A DNA stretch of 64,000 nucleotides, taken from positions 372,001 through 436,000 of the forward strand of contig CP150574.1 in the NCBI GenBank assembly GCA_049487715.1, given 5' to 3'. This stretch comes from Pycnococcus provasolii (taxonomy: Eukaryota > Chlorophyta > Pseudoscourfieldiophyceae > Pseudoscourfieldiales). Below the pieces are notes generated by a model. It ran no database searches. It saw nothing but the letters and a program-made list of their open reading frames with translations, and was not told the origin of the DNA. This document shows positions 8,688 to 17,956 of the stretch, in pieces (position 1 is the first letter of the stretch; each line of letters opens with the position of its first letter). A program made the translations under genes and the position numbers.

Positions 8688-9128
8688 TCACCTTGGCACG
8701 TGCGTTCCGTTTCCCTTGCCGTCAGGACACCACCTGCCTGCGTCTCCTCCTCCCGCGGCTGGAAACTCGTGTTCGTCCTGACTTGCGTTGGGCATAGTTT
8801 TTTCCCACCCCTCCTCGAAGACGCTCTTCGCGCCAGGTATCGGCGGGTTGTTCGCGAGCCAGTCTGTGTCTTTCATCTGCTTGGCGAGTGTGCGCACGAG
8901 GTCTTCGACACTTGAGTTCGAGTCATCTTGCATCATAGAAGCAGCTTCCATCATAGAAGTCTGTTTAGACGCGTCCACCTCCATCGGCGCGAGTGACGAA
9001 GAAGGTTGCTGTGCCGGAGGTGATTCTTTTGACAACGCCTGAGAACCCTTAGAAGCGCCTTGCCCCCCCGGGCCCGTCGTCGTAGTTTCGTTCAACGACG
9101 ACGACGACTTGGATGACGACGTACCCAT
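8688..9128 (-). CDS. Small hypothetical protein with N-myristoylation signal
   Basis: 146 residues from the ATG at 9126-9128. The N-terminus MGTSSSKSSSS fits the N-myristoyltransferase rule (Gly2, Ser6, basic residue nearby), so the protein may be lipid-anchored to a membrane. The first half is Ser/Thr/Gln-rich and disordered. A conserved-looking segment follows (VEDLVRTLAKQMKDTDWLA, then NPPIPGAKSVFEEGWEKTMP), and the tail is Gly/Pro-rich. I recognise no family. It converges on NOP58, with about 110 bases between their stops. A well-formed upstream element (9290-9407) lies 162 bases from its start. Confidence 0.65.
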   Translation of the reverse strand: MGTSSSKSSSSLNETTTTGPGGQGASKGSQALSKESPPAQQPSSSLAPMEVDASKQTSMMEAASMMQDDSNSSVEDLVRTLAKQMKDTDWLANNPPIPGAKSVFEEGWEKTMPNASQDEHEFPAAGGGDAGRWCPDGKGNGTHVPR

Positions 9129-10215
9129 AAGGTTATGGTGGCGAGAGCGAATAAATAAATAAATAAACGAATGAAAGAGCGAGAGTGACGGCGACGCTGA
9201 CGCTGACGCTGACGGTGACGGTGATGGCGGAAGAAAGTTGCGCGTGGAGGGGGAAAACAGGGGAGTTTGTTGGACTCTGCCCTCATGCAGGGGATCCGTC
9301 GTTGCCGGCTTACCCTGGTCGAGCAGCAGTGGGGGGGAAAATGGGGATCCCGCTCGCGTGTTTTTTTCGTCGGTCTCGTGTTTCTTGCAGAAGAATGCAA
9401 TGGCGCCATATCTATCTTTATTCCCGGGCGGTCTCCTTCGCTTCTTAGGATTCTCGAAGCCCCTTCAACGTGTATACTTGCCCAGAGGCGGCGGCGGTCC
9501 CCTCGCGCCGCCACCGCCGCATCTGGGGCTGGACTACAGTACGATAGGGGATGGTTAATTCTTTGGTTACTTGTTACTTACTTACTACTTACTATGGTGC
9601 AACAGGGTTTAGGCTGGAGTGCCTAGGTTGGTATTTCTTTCAAGGATTCAGTTTGAGCTTGCGTCCGCCCACCTAGATGTGGTCCTCGCCGATGGACTCG
9701 ATGTCGAGCACCAGAAGGCATACCTGCCTTGCGTTGCGGTACCAAACGTTGCGTAGGCGCAACACCAGGAGATGGAAGAGCAATCAGAGAGCGATGAGCC
9801 GAATTCGGCGAAGTCGATGTCATCAACCGTAAGCGAGTTGCTTCAGTCAATGTCTTCGTTGGGCATTGTGTGACGGGAATAAGTAGGGGTTTGGCCCATG
9901 GCCTCCTCTTCGAGTGTAAGGGAATTTCCCCCGGAGGGAGAACTTCCCTGGGGACTTTCCTCCTCTCTCTTGGCGGCGGAGCCGGTTGGAGGTGTGTGTT
10001 TCCCAGCAAATCAAGCAAACGCCTTGTAGTAGTTTTCTGTACGCGAGGGGCTGAGCGGCGACGAAAGAGTCGGATTTAGAGAAGCGATTGTGCGAATACG
10101 ACGACCACGCCCGCGACGCAGCTGCATTGATACTCAAACGTGAGATGGAAGAGCGATGGCGATGTGCGGTAAGAAGAGCGGCACATGGAATTACAGTATA
10201 GTTACAGTACATGAA
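9129..10215. other. Intergenic region with promoter element; no supported gene
   Basis: 9130-9410 holds an AAATA run near 9150-9165, a GACGCT-type run near 9190-9225 and the upstream element of the 146-aa gene. From 9623 to 10215 there are overlapping frames on the minus strand but none has convincing protein character. TTCTGTACGCGAGGGGCT near 10034-10051 recurs exactly near 42390-42407. Confidence 0.5.
9289..9407 (+). promoter_or_regulatory. Upstream palindromic element, well-formed copy
   Basis: Box 1 GGGGATCCGTCGTTG starts at 9290, GGTCGAG lies at 9317-9323 (26 bases on), and box 2 GGGGATCCCGCTCG lies at 9343-9356. A trailing AATGCAATGGCGCC motif at 9394-9407 is shared with the UTP11 copy. 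It sits 162 bases upstream of the 146-aa gene, whose coding strand is opposite. Confidence 0.6.
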
Positions 10216-11394
10216 TTACAAGGAAAATGGTTCGACGCTCGCAGCGGAGCGAAGCAGGCGAGCGGCACGTTCGCCATGTTCACGCGGAACGGCGACGAGC
10301 ACGCTATTGGCAGGCTTGCCCATGCTCGTCTGCATCCATCCTTCGACGACGACGGGCGCGCAGCCTGGATGATTCAGCAAAGTCTCAATGCCGCGACGCA
10401 CGGATGCCAACCATAGGGCAGGTGCGCCACGTCGGCTCGCGGAGTTGTCGTCGGCGAAGGCTCCGGCGCCGCGCACGAGCAGGACGTCTAGATTTGATTC
10501 GGAAGAAATGCGAGACGCCTCGACGCGCGCATCGGCGAGTGAGGCGAGAGGAGGCTGAGGTAGACTTTGCAGCGGAAATCCCATGCGAATGAGTTCCTCC
10601 CAGTCGGTTCGTGACACGCGCGAGAAAGAGCTTTGTACGAAGTAGATGACGCTGTATCGTTCGCCTTGAAATTCTGCCGTGTAGTGCGGGACGCGACCGT
10701 CGAAGCAAACCCACTCACTCTTGACGTCCTTTTTTGTCGTCCCGTGCCCGTCTTCGTCTTCGACGATAAGCTCTCCTCCGTCGTACTCGCCGAGCCCGCG
10801 TATGAACGACGGCCCAACGTTGTTGCCGTCGACGTGTCTCACCGAGCTGTAGTTGTAGTTGATTTGTATCGACGTGAACGGCGGTGCAGTGCCGCCTTTT
10901 GGCACCATCCAAGCAGGCGTCGAGTCTAAGAGCTGCGGCAGGATCTTGGAGTCGTGCGCGTCGTGGAAGAGTGCGACGAGCGCCTTGGTCAGTTCCCCTT
11001 GCGTTTCAGGCGCAATCACAGGCTTCTTGCTCCCGACGAGTCCGAGGCATATTTGCGCGACGGCGTTGACGTTATCCGGCAGGACAGTTTTCCTTCTGTC
11101 TGAGAGCGGAATGGCTGCAGATCTCAGAGCGCTGAGCGCGGCATGTTCGTGCGACTGCGAGTGCCTAGCACAGTCCTCCCTATCATCGCTAACCTTAGTT
11201 GAGCTGTTGCTGACACTGATGATGTGTTCACGCCAGGCCGGGGACGCGTCGCGGAACACCAAAGAGGCCGGAACACTAGATAAGGAGCGGGAGCTGCCCA
11301 GTTGACTACTACATGAAGTGTGCATCTGTGTCTGAGAGCGTTTGAAGGAGGAGGAGAAGCACCTTCGAGTACAAGTAAACGCCGCCATCGCCAT
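10216..11394 (-). CDS. 2-oxoglutarate/Fe(II)-dependent dioxygenase-like protein
   Basis: 392 residues from the ATG at 11392-11394; the frame stays open further upstream without a better start. The N-terminus (MAMAAFTCTRRCFSSSFKR) is basic and Ser-rich, as in organelle presequences. A double-stranded beta-helix dioxygenase core follows: H187-x-D189 in RHVDGNNVGPSF, then GLGEYDGGELIVEDEDG, the distal histidine H237 in FDGRVPHYTAEF, and the 2-oxoglutarate-binding Arg246 in GERYSVIYF. All iron ligands are present. This arrangement is common in algal 2OG oxygenases of unknown substrate. The C-terminal 130 residues carry no domain I recognise. It is divergent to the hydroxylase gene at 11577. Confidence 0.7.
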   Translation of the reverse strand: MAMAAFTCTRRCFSSSFKRSQTQMHTSCSSQLGSSRSLSSVPASLVFRDASPAWREHIISVSNSSTKVSDDREDCARHSQSHEHAALSALRSAAIPLSDRRKTVLPDNVNAVAQICLGLVGSKKPVIAPETQGELTKALVALFHDAHDSKILPQLLDSTPAWMVPKGGTAPPFTSIQINYNYSSVRHVDGNNVGPSFIRGLGEYDGGELIVEDEDGHGTTKKDVKSEWVCFDGRVPHYTAEFQGERYSVIYFVQSSFSRVSRTDWEELIRMGFPLQSLPQPPLASLADARVEASRISSESNLDVLLVRGAGAFADDNSASRRGAPALWLASVRRGIETLLNHPGCAPVVVEGWMQTSMGKPANSVLVAVPREHGERAARLLRSAASVEPFSL

Positions 11395-11576
11395 GAAATA
11401 AATAAATCGGGGTCCGAGAATGATTTTTTTATTCTTCTGGGGGATGTCAAATTTCACCCCCCCCGACTGCCCGAGGCCCCCGGGGTGAAATTAGTGAAAA
11501 TACACAGTTTGTGTGACGTGTCCGGGCAACGTCAGTCACAACCTTTCGTGCGTGGTAACTCTTCGTGATCAAATCA

Positions 11577-12491
11577 ATGTCGTCGAAGTTGTCTGCGGCG
11601 GTTACTACAACAAAGAATAGGAAAGGAGGACGAGTCCTCGAATATGGACCCGACGTCGCGTACCTGCTCTTCAACATCTGGTACCTGCTCGCAGGCGTGC
11701 TCGCACTCTACTTGAGCCCGCTCCACTGGGCGGTGATGAATTCAAATTCACCAGCATCATCAAGTGCTGCCACGTCGCGCATGCGATCCATACTGATACG
11801 CAACTTCGCGACGTGTTACATAGGATACGCGCCGTGGCATTGGTACCTCTACGGTGCCAATGGTGGTGCGCCTCCGAAAGCAGCGAAGCGCAAGTTCAAT
11901 ACGAACATGCCCGATCCTTCTCAGCACGAGAGAGATCGATTCTGGACATTCGTCGGCTTCGCCATCTCCGCATACCTTGAATGCATACTCGTTGAAGCTA
12001 CACTGAATCGTCGAGGAGAGAAGAATTACGACGCGACGTCCTTCTCTGCTGCATTTGTCGCCGTAGCGACGTTCAGCGTTCCATGGTTTCGGGAAGTGCA
12101 CTTCTACTTTTCGCACCGCGCGCTCCACCTCCGCACCCTCTACAAGTACATTCACTCTCTCCATCACAAGTCAATCAACACTGCCGTCTGGAGTGGATTG
12201 GCGATGCATCCACTCGAGCACCTCGTGTACTTCACCTGCCTCGTTCCCTACGCCATCATGCTTTACCTTTCCAACGGCGCCTGGTATGCGGCGATTCCGT
12301 TCTACTACGCCAAGTTGCACTCAGAATTGTCACCAATAATGGGTCACCACGGCTTCGAGGGACTTGGTGGGAGCGAGTTTCACCACGGACACCACGAACT
12401 CTTCAACTGCAACTACGGGTCCCCCGCTGTTCCGCTCGACTACTGGCTGAAAACCGACGCCGCGTCGATGAAAGCGAAGAAGTCGAAATGA
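11577..12491 (+). CDS. Fatty acid hydroxylase superfamily (sterol desaturase-like) membrane enzyme
   Basis: 304 residues from the ATG at 11577. An integral membrane di-iron enzyme of the family containing C-5 sterol desaturase and C-4 methyl oxidase. The histidine clusters are FSHRALH, HSLHH, GHHGFEG and FHHGHHE, with the usual spacing across hydrophobic helices (LLFNIWYLLAGVLALYL near the N-terminus). The substrate, sterol or fatty acyl, cannot be decided from this. The C-terminus is lysine-rich (KAKKSK), a possible ER-retention type tail. It shares a 180-bp divergent interval with the dioxygenase, containing a C run and GGCCCCCGGGG palindrome at about 11455-11485. It converges on the ubinuclein gene 100 bases away. 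Confidence 0.85.
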   Translation: MSSKLSAAVTTTKNRKGGRVLEYGPDVAYLLFNIWYLLAGVLALYLSPLHWAVMNSNSPASSSAATSRMRSILIRNFATCYIGYAPWHWYLYGANGGAPPKAAKRKFNTNMPDPSQHERDRFWTFVGFAISAYLECILVEATLNRRGEKNYDATSFSAAFVAVATFSVPWFREVHFYFSHRALHLRTLYKYIHSLHHKSINTAVWSGLAMHPLEHLVYFTCLVPYAIMLYLSNGAWYAAIPFYYAKLHSELSPIMGHHGFEGLGGSEFHHGHHELFNCNYGSPAVPLDYWLKTDAASMKAKKSK

Positions 12492-12591
12492 AGAAAACGG
12501 GGAAATGTGGGATAGAAAAAAACAGTTCAACTAGTTAAGAGATGTAAAGCGTTAAATGAAACTGAGACAAAAACACCACAGAACAATTTCA

Positions 12592-13734
12592 TCACGAAAC
12601 GTTCATTGCTGCTGGTGGTGGAGGTGGTGGTGGTGGTGCCGGCGAGTCGTGCATCGGAGGTATGAAGATTGGCACCTGCGGCTGGGGACTCTTTTCCCGA
12701 GATGGTGCCGAAGGTGCAGGCGGCGGCGCGGCGGACAATGCAAGTGGCGGCGGCGCCGCCGCGGGTGCCGCGGCGGTAGTACAATCATCCGGCGAATCTT
12801 CCAGGCAGATGGTCTGACCCTCCGCCGGTCCAGATTTCTCGGGCATTCCCTTTTTGATGTTCCGTCGAATCGCGTTGGTGTTGGAGTAATTCATGCAGCA
12901 CTGCTGCAACGTCACGCATACGTCCTTGACGTGAGAACCAACAACCGGCTCGCGACCCAACGTACTGAGCGCCTGCACAACCTTCTTCGGGATGACGATG
13001 GTGCGCTTCTTGTTGTCCTCCTCTTCGTTTCCCGTAGGCTTTGGCACCGAAGGCTTCTCGGCCATCGCCACGCGAATGCACTTCGCCACGGCTTTTCTTA
13101 GCTCCGGTGGCCACGACTTGGTGATTTTGGTGTTGGGAAGCACGTTTGGCGCACGTTTCCGCTTTGGCGAGCTCGGCGCGCCTGCGCCAGCACCACTGTC
13201 GCTCGGCGGAGATGGATCGATGGCAGTACCGTTCGAGTTGTGTCCATTCGCGTCCAGTTTTGTGATCTCGGCACGAATGGAACCCGTCGCCGCCTTCGGC
13301 TGCTCCTGAACGTGGTTGCCAGCCTGCTCGGGCACATGCGACTTGGGCGGGCGTCCTTGCGACGGCTTGGGCACCTTGAAGCCGGCATTATGTTTCGGGC
13401 CATTTTTCTGTGGCTTAGCCCTCTCAGCCGCAGGCTGCGGCGGCGGCGCTGCTGCAGCAGCAGCACGCGCCTTCTGCTCTTCTTCCGTCAGCTTGCGCCT
13501 CGATACGCCCGCTCCACCGCTGATGTAGAAGCCCTTGTGTCGCGGCGCCTCATCCAGCTGCATGCAATACGCGTTTTCCTCGCTGTCGTCGATGATGTCA
13601 TCGTCTGTGTCATACTCGTCCTCCTTGTTGCGCGCGCCGAGCTCACGCTTGCTGAGCAAGGTGCTACGCTTCCTCTTCGCGCCGCTCGGTGATGCAGGGT
13701 GCGCCCTGATCGACTGAGAGTTTGTGCGTCCATC

Positions 13735-13772
<38 letters not shown>

Positions 13773-14631
13773 TGAAAGCTGCCGCGCCTCCGTGTCCCTG
13801 CTCCGCCTCAATACGCGCGATGACATCCGCCATGCGTGAGAGGCCAACACCAACGGAGTGCGCCGCCGCAGGAGGTGGTCGCGCCGACGCTGCAGCCTTT
13901 CCATCTTTTCTGCCTGCATCGTCGTTGGCTTCCATGTCGTCGTCGTCGTCGTCGTCGTCCTTATTCGTTCGTTGTTGTGCTGCGGCGCCGAAGCGTGGCG
14001 GGGGCAGGCCGAATTTCGCGTGTTGCTGCTTGCACACCTTGCGCCAGTTGAATCTCGTTTCGCGCTCGACGACCTCTTGTGCGTCTAGCTCTGCAGCGGG
14101 CATTCGCACTAGTAGTCTCCTGCACACGTCCCCCACCTTGGTGGCCCGTTTCCAAGTTGCAGCGTCGGCGTTGACACCCTCCTTTGCGATTCCCGACCAC
14201 GGCGAGATTTCTCCTGCCGCAGCCGCTGCCGCTGTATTAAGCGTTTGTGTTGGCAGTGCATCATCCCCCGTACGTTGTTGTTGGAGTGCAGCACCACCAC
14301 GTTGTTGTCCCGTCGTCGTCGGTGCTTGTCCCGTCGTCGGTGCTTGAGGCGCCGCGAGATGTGCATGTGCACCGGCAGCAGCATACGACACAGGCACCAC
14401 AGCTTCGGGTGTGATTCTCTGCGGGGCGATCCGTCTTTTTTGATTCAGGTTACCTGAGGGACCACCACCCAAACCACCACCACCACCACCACCACCAACA
14501 CCACCACCAACACCACCAACACCACCACGCTGCTGCTGCTGCATAGACATACGAGGTGAGAGCGAGGATACGTTTACAGCTGGCTGCATGAAAGACACAC
14601 CTTGGAGGCTTGGCGCGTGAGGTCCCTCCAT
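12592..14631 (-). CDS. Ubinuclein/HPC2-like subunit of the HIRA histone chaperone complex
   Basis: 679 residues. It would partner HIRA in replication-independent deposition of histone H3.3. The diagnostic part is the Hpc2-related domain at residues 340-373: YDTDDDIIDDSEENAYC, then HKGFYISGG, matching the acidic DDSE core and aromatic GFY/F..GG end. A later helical region (WPPELRKAVAKCIRVAMAE, then VVQALSTLGREPVVGSHVKD) may be the ubinuclein middle domain. The rest is low complexity: poly-Gly near residue 45, three poly-Asp runs, and poly-Pro/Ala tails. No intron is evident. The upstream palindrome-rich element at 14754-14824 is about 125 bases from the ATG. Confidence 0.75.
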
Positions 14632-15124
14632 TTTATTTTAGGACGAAAACGAAACGCGAAATGAAACGTGAAATGGCGGAAAAATTCCCGAGGGTTCAAA
14701 ATGACTTAGGAAGTACCAAACCAAAGGCAGCGCGCGCCGGAGATGTTCCCGCCCGGGATACCCTGTTGGATGGACTCATGGAGGTCCTTAAAGGCCCGCC
14801 CTGGGCCCACGGGCCCGGGGCCCGGCCTTGGGTTTTTGCCGGCGTTCTTATGCGGACATGCATGCAGGCCATGCCAAAATGGCACCAATATGCCGCAAGC
14901 TTGGCGTTGCATCCAGCCTTCTTGCTCAAATTGAATGCACTTCATGCGCCGTCACCAAGAGCAAGAAACAACCCGTTCGACGTCAGTACGACTATAGATG
15001 GACGTGTAAATACGGCGGCTGCAGATAACACTGCTGGAAACACTGGCAGAAACAAACGCACCCCCGATGGCCCTCCCCCTCTCGGCCAGTCGGCCTCTGC
15101 TACGCCTTTTCCCTTCCCCTTTTC
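14632..15124. other. Ubinuclein upstream region and possible transposon remnant
   Basis: 14750-14830 is a GGGCCC/CCCGGG palindrome cluster, probably promoter-proximal to ubinuclein. Around 14880-15030 (+) a frame contains CTSCAVTKSKKQ and WTCKYGGC, a zinc-knuckle-like spacing that may belong to the transposase remnant that follows. Confidence 0.45.
14754..14824 (+). promoter_or_regulatory. Upstream palindromic element, ubinuclein copy
   Basis: CGGGATACCCTGTTGGATGG at 14754-14773 is a diverged first box (compare GGGGATACATCGTGGAATG at 36359). It is followed by nested GGGCCC palindromes to 14824. It lies about 125 bases upstream of the ubinuclein ATG with its G-rich strand opposite the coding strand. 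Confidence 0.4.
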
Positions 15125-15601
15125 TTGTTCACTCTCGGGTACACGTCAGATGTCCCTAGTGACATCTTAGTCTCCCTTTGCGCTCATCTGGACCGCGCTC
15201 AAGCACGCCGCGGCGCCCGTTCACGCCACGACGCACCTTACTCAGCTTGGCGACGCCAATTGAACATATGGGCCCGTAAAGTGGGACTACTGCACATCTT
15301 TGACCGTGACCCTAAGGCTCGGCAAATCCGGGCTACACAAGAGGAGGAGCAAGAAGCGTTCGACGCGCTCTGCATAGCAACTGCGCTAATCCAACAGTTT
15401 CCGCGCACAACTACTACGCTACCACCACATCACATTCATCTCTGCGCACGATACAACGTAACCACCATCTCGGCAGACTTTCTCTTGCGGCGGTTGCGAT
15501 CCATAATGAGGGAACTTTACACTCATGGTTTTGATGTGGACGCCATCTGTGGAGACGGCGCGACAGAGAATCGCGCGGCTCTACGTGTTAATTCCTCTTG
15601 A
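15125..15601 (+). mobile_element. Transposase-like fragment (RNase H-fold, P-element/THAP9-like)
   Basis: A frame of 158 codons with no good ATG ends in IMRELYTHGFDVDAICGDGA followed by TENR, then stops. A hydrophobic strand followed by D-G-A-[ST]-x-N-R is typical of P-element/THAP-type transposases around a catalytic aspartate. Upstream residues include RRQLNIWARKVGLLHIFDRD. The expected remaining transposase domain is absent after the TGA, so this is a truncated copy. I cannot see terminal repeats. Other DDE superfamilies cannot be excluded. Confidence 0.5.
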
Positions 15602-15753
15602 TAATACCAACTAAGGTAGTTAACCAAATCGATTGGGGTTTTGCCTGCGCCAGAAAATCTACGCCCCCACCTCGCCCGCCCCTCCGGATATGAGTGGCTC
15701 ATTTCACGCTCTTCTTCGCCCTCGGGGGCCACAGAGGAGAGAGATCGCACGTC

Positions 15754-17055
15754 ATGCTCGCCCGTTCGTCAAGCTCGCAGCAGTGCGCGCACTCGCACTC
15801 GCCTCGTCGTCCTCGAAGGCTGCACCCTCGTCACTGTCAGAAAAGTGCGCATGCTTGTGGTGTGCATTACAGGGCGAAGGGATGCTCTAGTAGTACAAGC
15901 GTCGTCGAGTCGACGCCACGTGTGATGTTGTACAGGCGAAGGGACGTCGTTGCGTCGATGATGATCGGGACCGGAGCGCTGGCGTCGTCGTCGTCGCAGT
16001 CGGCGTTAGCAGCTACTGCGAACGAAGATGGAGCTGTGGCAGAACTGGAACCTCAGCCTCAGCGACGTGTCAGGTACGAGGAGTTCAAATTAAATGTCGA
16101 TGGCAGGTCGATCGTGCCTCTGAGTGTGTGGATCCCGGATCAGCCGACGAACGTACCACCACCAAGCAGTCTATCGTACCGACACTCAATTAGCGTCGCG
16201 AAAATAGCACGACTCATATTAAGAACCGACGCAAATATACCGACGTGGCTCGACCGGTCAAACGTGCTTCTGCCCGCCAGCGACGGCGTGTTCACCGTCG
16301 GCAACGACGCGCCACTCGGAAGACAAAACGCCGCCGTTCTCCTCTCTCACGGTTTCCTGGGAAGCCGCTTCGACCTCGTCGACTACGCGGAAGGTCTCGC
16401 CAGAAGAGGCATTGTCGCCGTTGCGCCAGATTTCAGGGAGAGTCTCAGCAACCCCGCAGGTGTTGACGTTCCGCGCGACGCGGTGGTGTCGGCAACGTTC
16501 GAGTTTCTCAACCAGAGGTGCGAAATTCCGTCTGAGCGCATCGGTCTCGCTGGGCACAGTGCTGGAGCTGGCACGACGTTGCTGACGCCCGGTCAACGAC
16601 CGCGCGTGGCGCTGGCTGGATTCCGTGGCAATTGCAGCCAAGACGTGCTGTCTTCGCCTCTTCTTGTGATTGCATCAGACAACGACGGCGTGATTTCGAT
16701 GCAGCCAACTCCACCCGACGCACGCTTCCCCTTCGAGGGTGTTCTCGCGGCGGTGGAGAGTCTTCCTGTTTCGGCATCGCAGTACGGCGAGGCGGACTTG
16801 GATGCTCTCGTTGCGTCGGCCGACCTACCTTCTCCCGCGTTTGTGCGTCTTACGACGGCGAACCACCTATCGTTTTTGAGCGATCGCACAAATGACGCGC
16901 TGATTGACGTGGTGGGAAATCTGCTTCCTGTGGCGCGTGCGCTGGACATCCGCGCATTGGACTTCGATAAGTACTACGACGCGCGCGACAGCCAGGCCAC
17001 CTTAAGGACGCTCGCTCCTCTGGTTACGCGCTTCTTCGCACAGCATCTCCTTTAG
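15754..17055 (+). CDS. Alpha/beta hydrolase with predicted thylakoid-lumen targeting
   Basis: 433 residues from the ATG at 15754. The N-terminal 60 residues are Ser/Arg/His-rich (transit-peptide-like). Next come LYRRRDVVAS, a hydrophobic stretch and ALAAT, a twin-arginine lumen signal with an AxA-type cleavage site. The hydrolase core has the oxyanion/HG motif in AVLLSHGFLGSRFD, the nucleophile elbow GHSAGAG (GxSxG) near residue 290, and a late ANHLSFLSD that may supply the catalytic histidine. It resembles plastid chlorophyllase/dienelactone-hydrolase-type proteins, but the substrate is unknown. The bipartite targeting without an ER signal supports a two-membrane plastid. Confidence 0.75.
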   Translation: MLARSSSSQQCAHSHSPRRPRRLHPRHCQKSAHACGVHYRAKGCSSSTSVVESTPRVMLYRRRDVVASMMIGTGALASSSSQSALAATANEDGAVAELEPQPQRRVRYEEFKLNVDGRSIVPLSVWIPDQPTNVPPPSSLSYRHSISVAKIARLILRTDANIPTWLDRSNVLLPASDGVFTVGNDAPLGRQNAAVLLSHGFLGSRFDLVDYAEGLARRGIVAVAPDFRESLSNPAGVDVPRDAVVSATFEFLNQRCEIPSERIGLAGHSAGAGTTLLTPGQRPRVALAGFRGNCSQDVLSSPLLVIASDNDGVISMQPTPPDARFPFEGVLAAVESLPVSASQYGEADLDALVASADLPSPAFVRLTTANHLSFLSDRTNDALIDVVGNLLPVARALDIRALDFDKYYDARDSQATLRTLAPLVTRFFAQHLL

Positions 17056-17956
17056 GTGTGTGTGTGCGTGCGTGCGTTTGTTTTAATTTTTTATTTAATT
17101 TTTAATTTATTTTAGAAGATCGGTACTTAATATCATCACCATCCCTCGTAACAACAGGACGGACGCTCCGCGCACCTGTGGCCGCATGGTGGCTACGTGG
17201 CAGCTTCTGCCTGACGAGTTACATAAGTCGTAACTGTATGTGCAAACAGTGCAATGTGCACGATCACGCAACGTTAGGGACATATGTAACTTGGAGCCGA
17301 AGAAAAAGTAAGTTGCCCGAAAGGGCCGGGTCCTACCAATTATGATCTTTTCGCATTCGCGGGACGCGGGACCACGAGAGTTCTTGATTCTTTCTTGGGA
17401 CGACAAAGCCCTCCTCCCTCATTGGATGGTAGAAGGGGCCCCGGGGGGCTGTTCTCCCTTGGAGAGGAGAGGAGACCCAAAAAATATCTCAAGGGGAGCG
17501 GCGTGATTTCTTCCGTAAAGTCGGAAAAAGAAGACACCTCGAAAAGAAACACGCGGCGCCCAAACGGTGCCACGTCCCTGGCACTCGTAGAAATGGCACT
17601 TGCCAACGATACAAGAAAAGCAAGTTGTCGAGGCACGATACAAGAAAAGCGTAGCGTAGCGTGGACGCGCACAACAGGAATCTCGACACACGTCCGGCCT
17701 GTTGTCCCCTGCAAGGTGCAGGCAGTGTTGGTTTTCGTCCCTGCGAATCCTTGGACGGAATCAGGCAGACGTGTTTTTGTTGGTTTTGAGGGAAGACCCC
17801 CCCCCCCCTGTGAGGGTTTTGGGGCTGCTTTTTTGTCCCCCGGCGGTTCTCCCTGTCCTGTTCAACAGGGGGCGGCGCCTTCTCTTGTCATTATTGTTAG
17901 GTCGCGCTTCATAATCATGATCAGCGCTTCTCAGCACATGCGTCGTCCATCTTCCC
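17056..17956. other. Region between hydrolase and phosphorylase
   Basis: No supported gene. 17056-17340 is AT-rich and follows the hydrolase stop. 17440-17480 contains GGGGCCCCGGGGGGC, a palindromic tract like those before other genes, about 500 bases upstream of the proposed phosphorylase start. A C run lies near 17800-17810. Confidence 0.5.

Noticed and set aside
9623-10212. Two overlapping minus-strand frames of 131 and 121 aa as genes
   Set aside because: Arg/Pro/Ser-biased composition and no recognisable motif.
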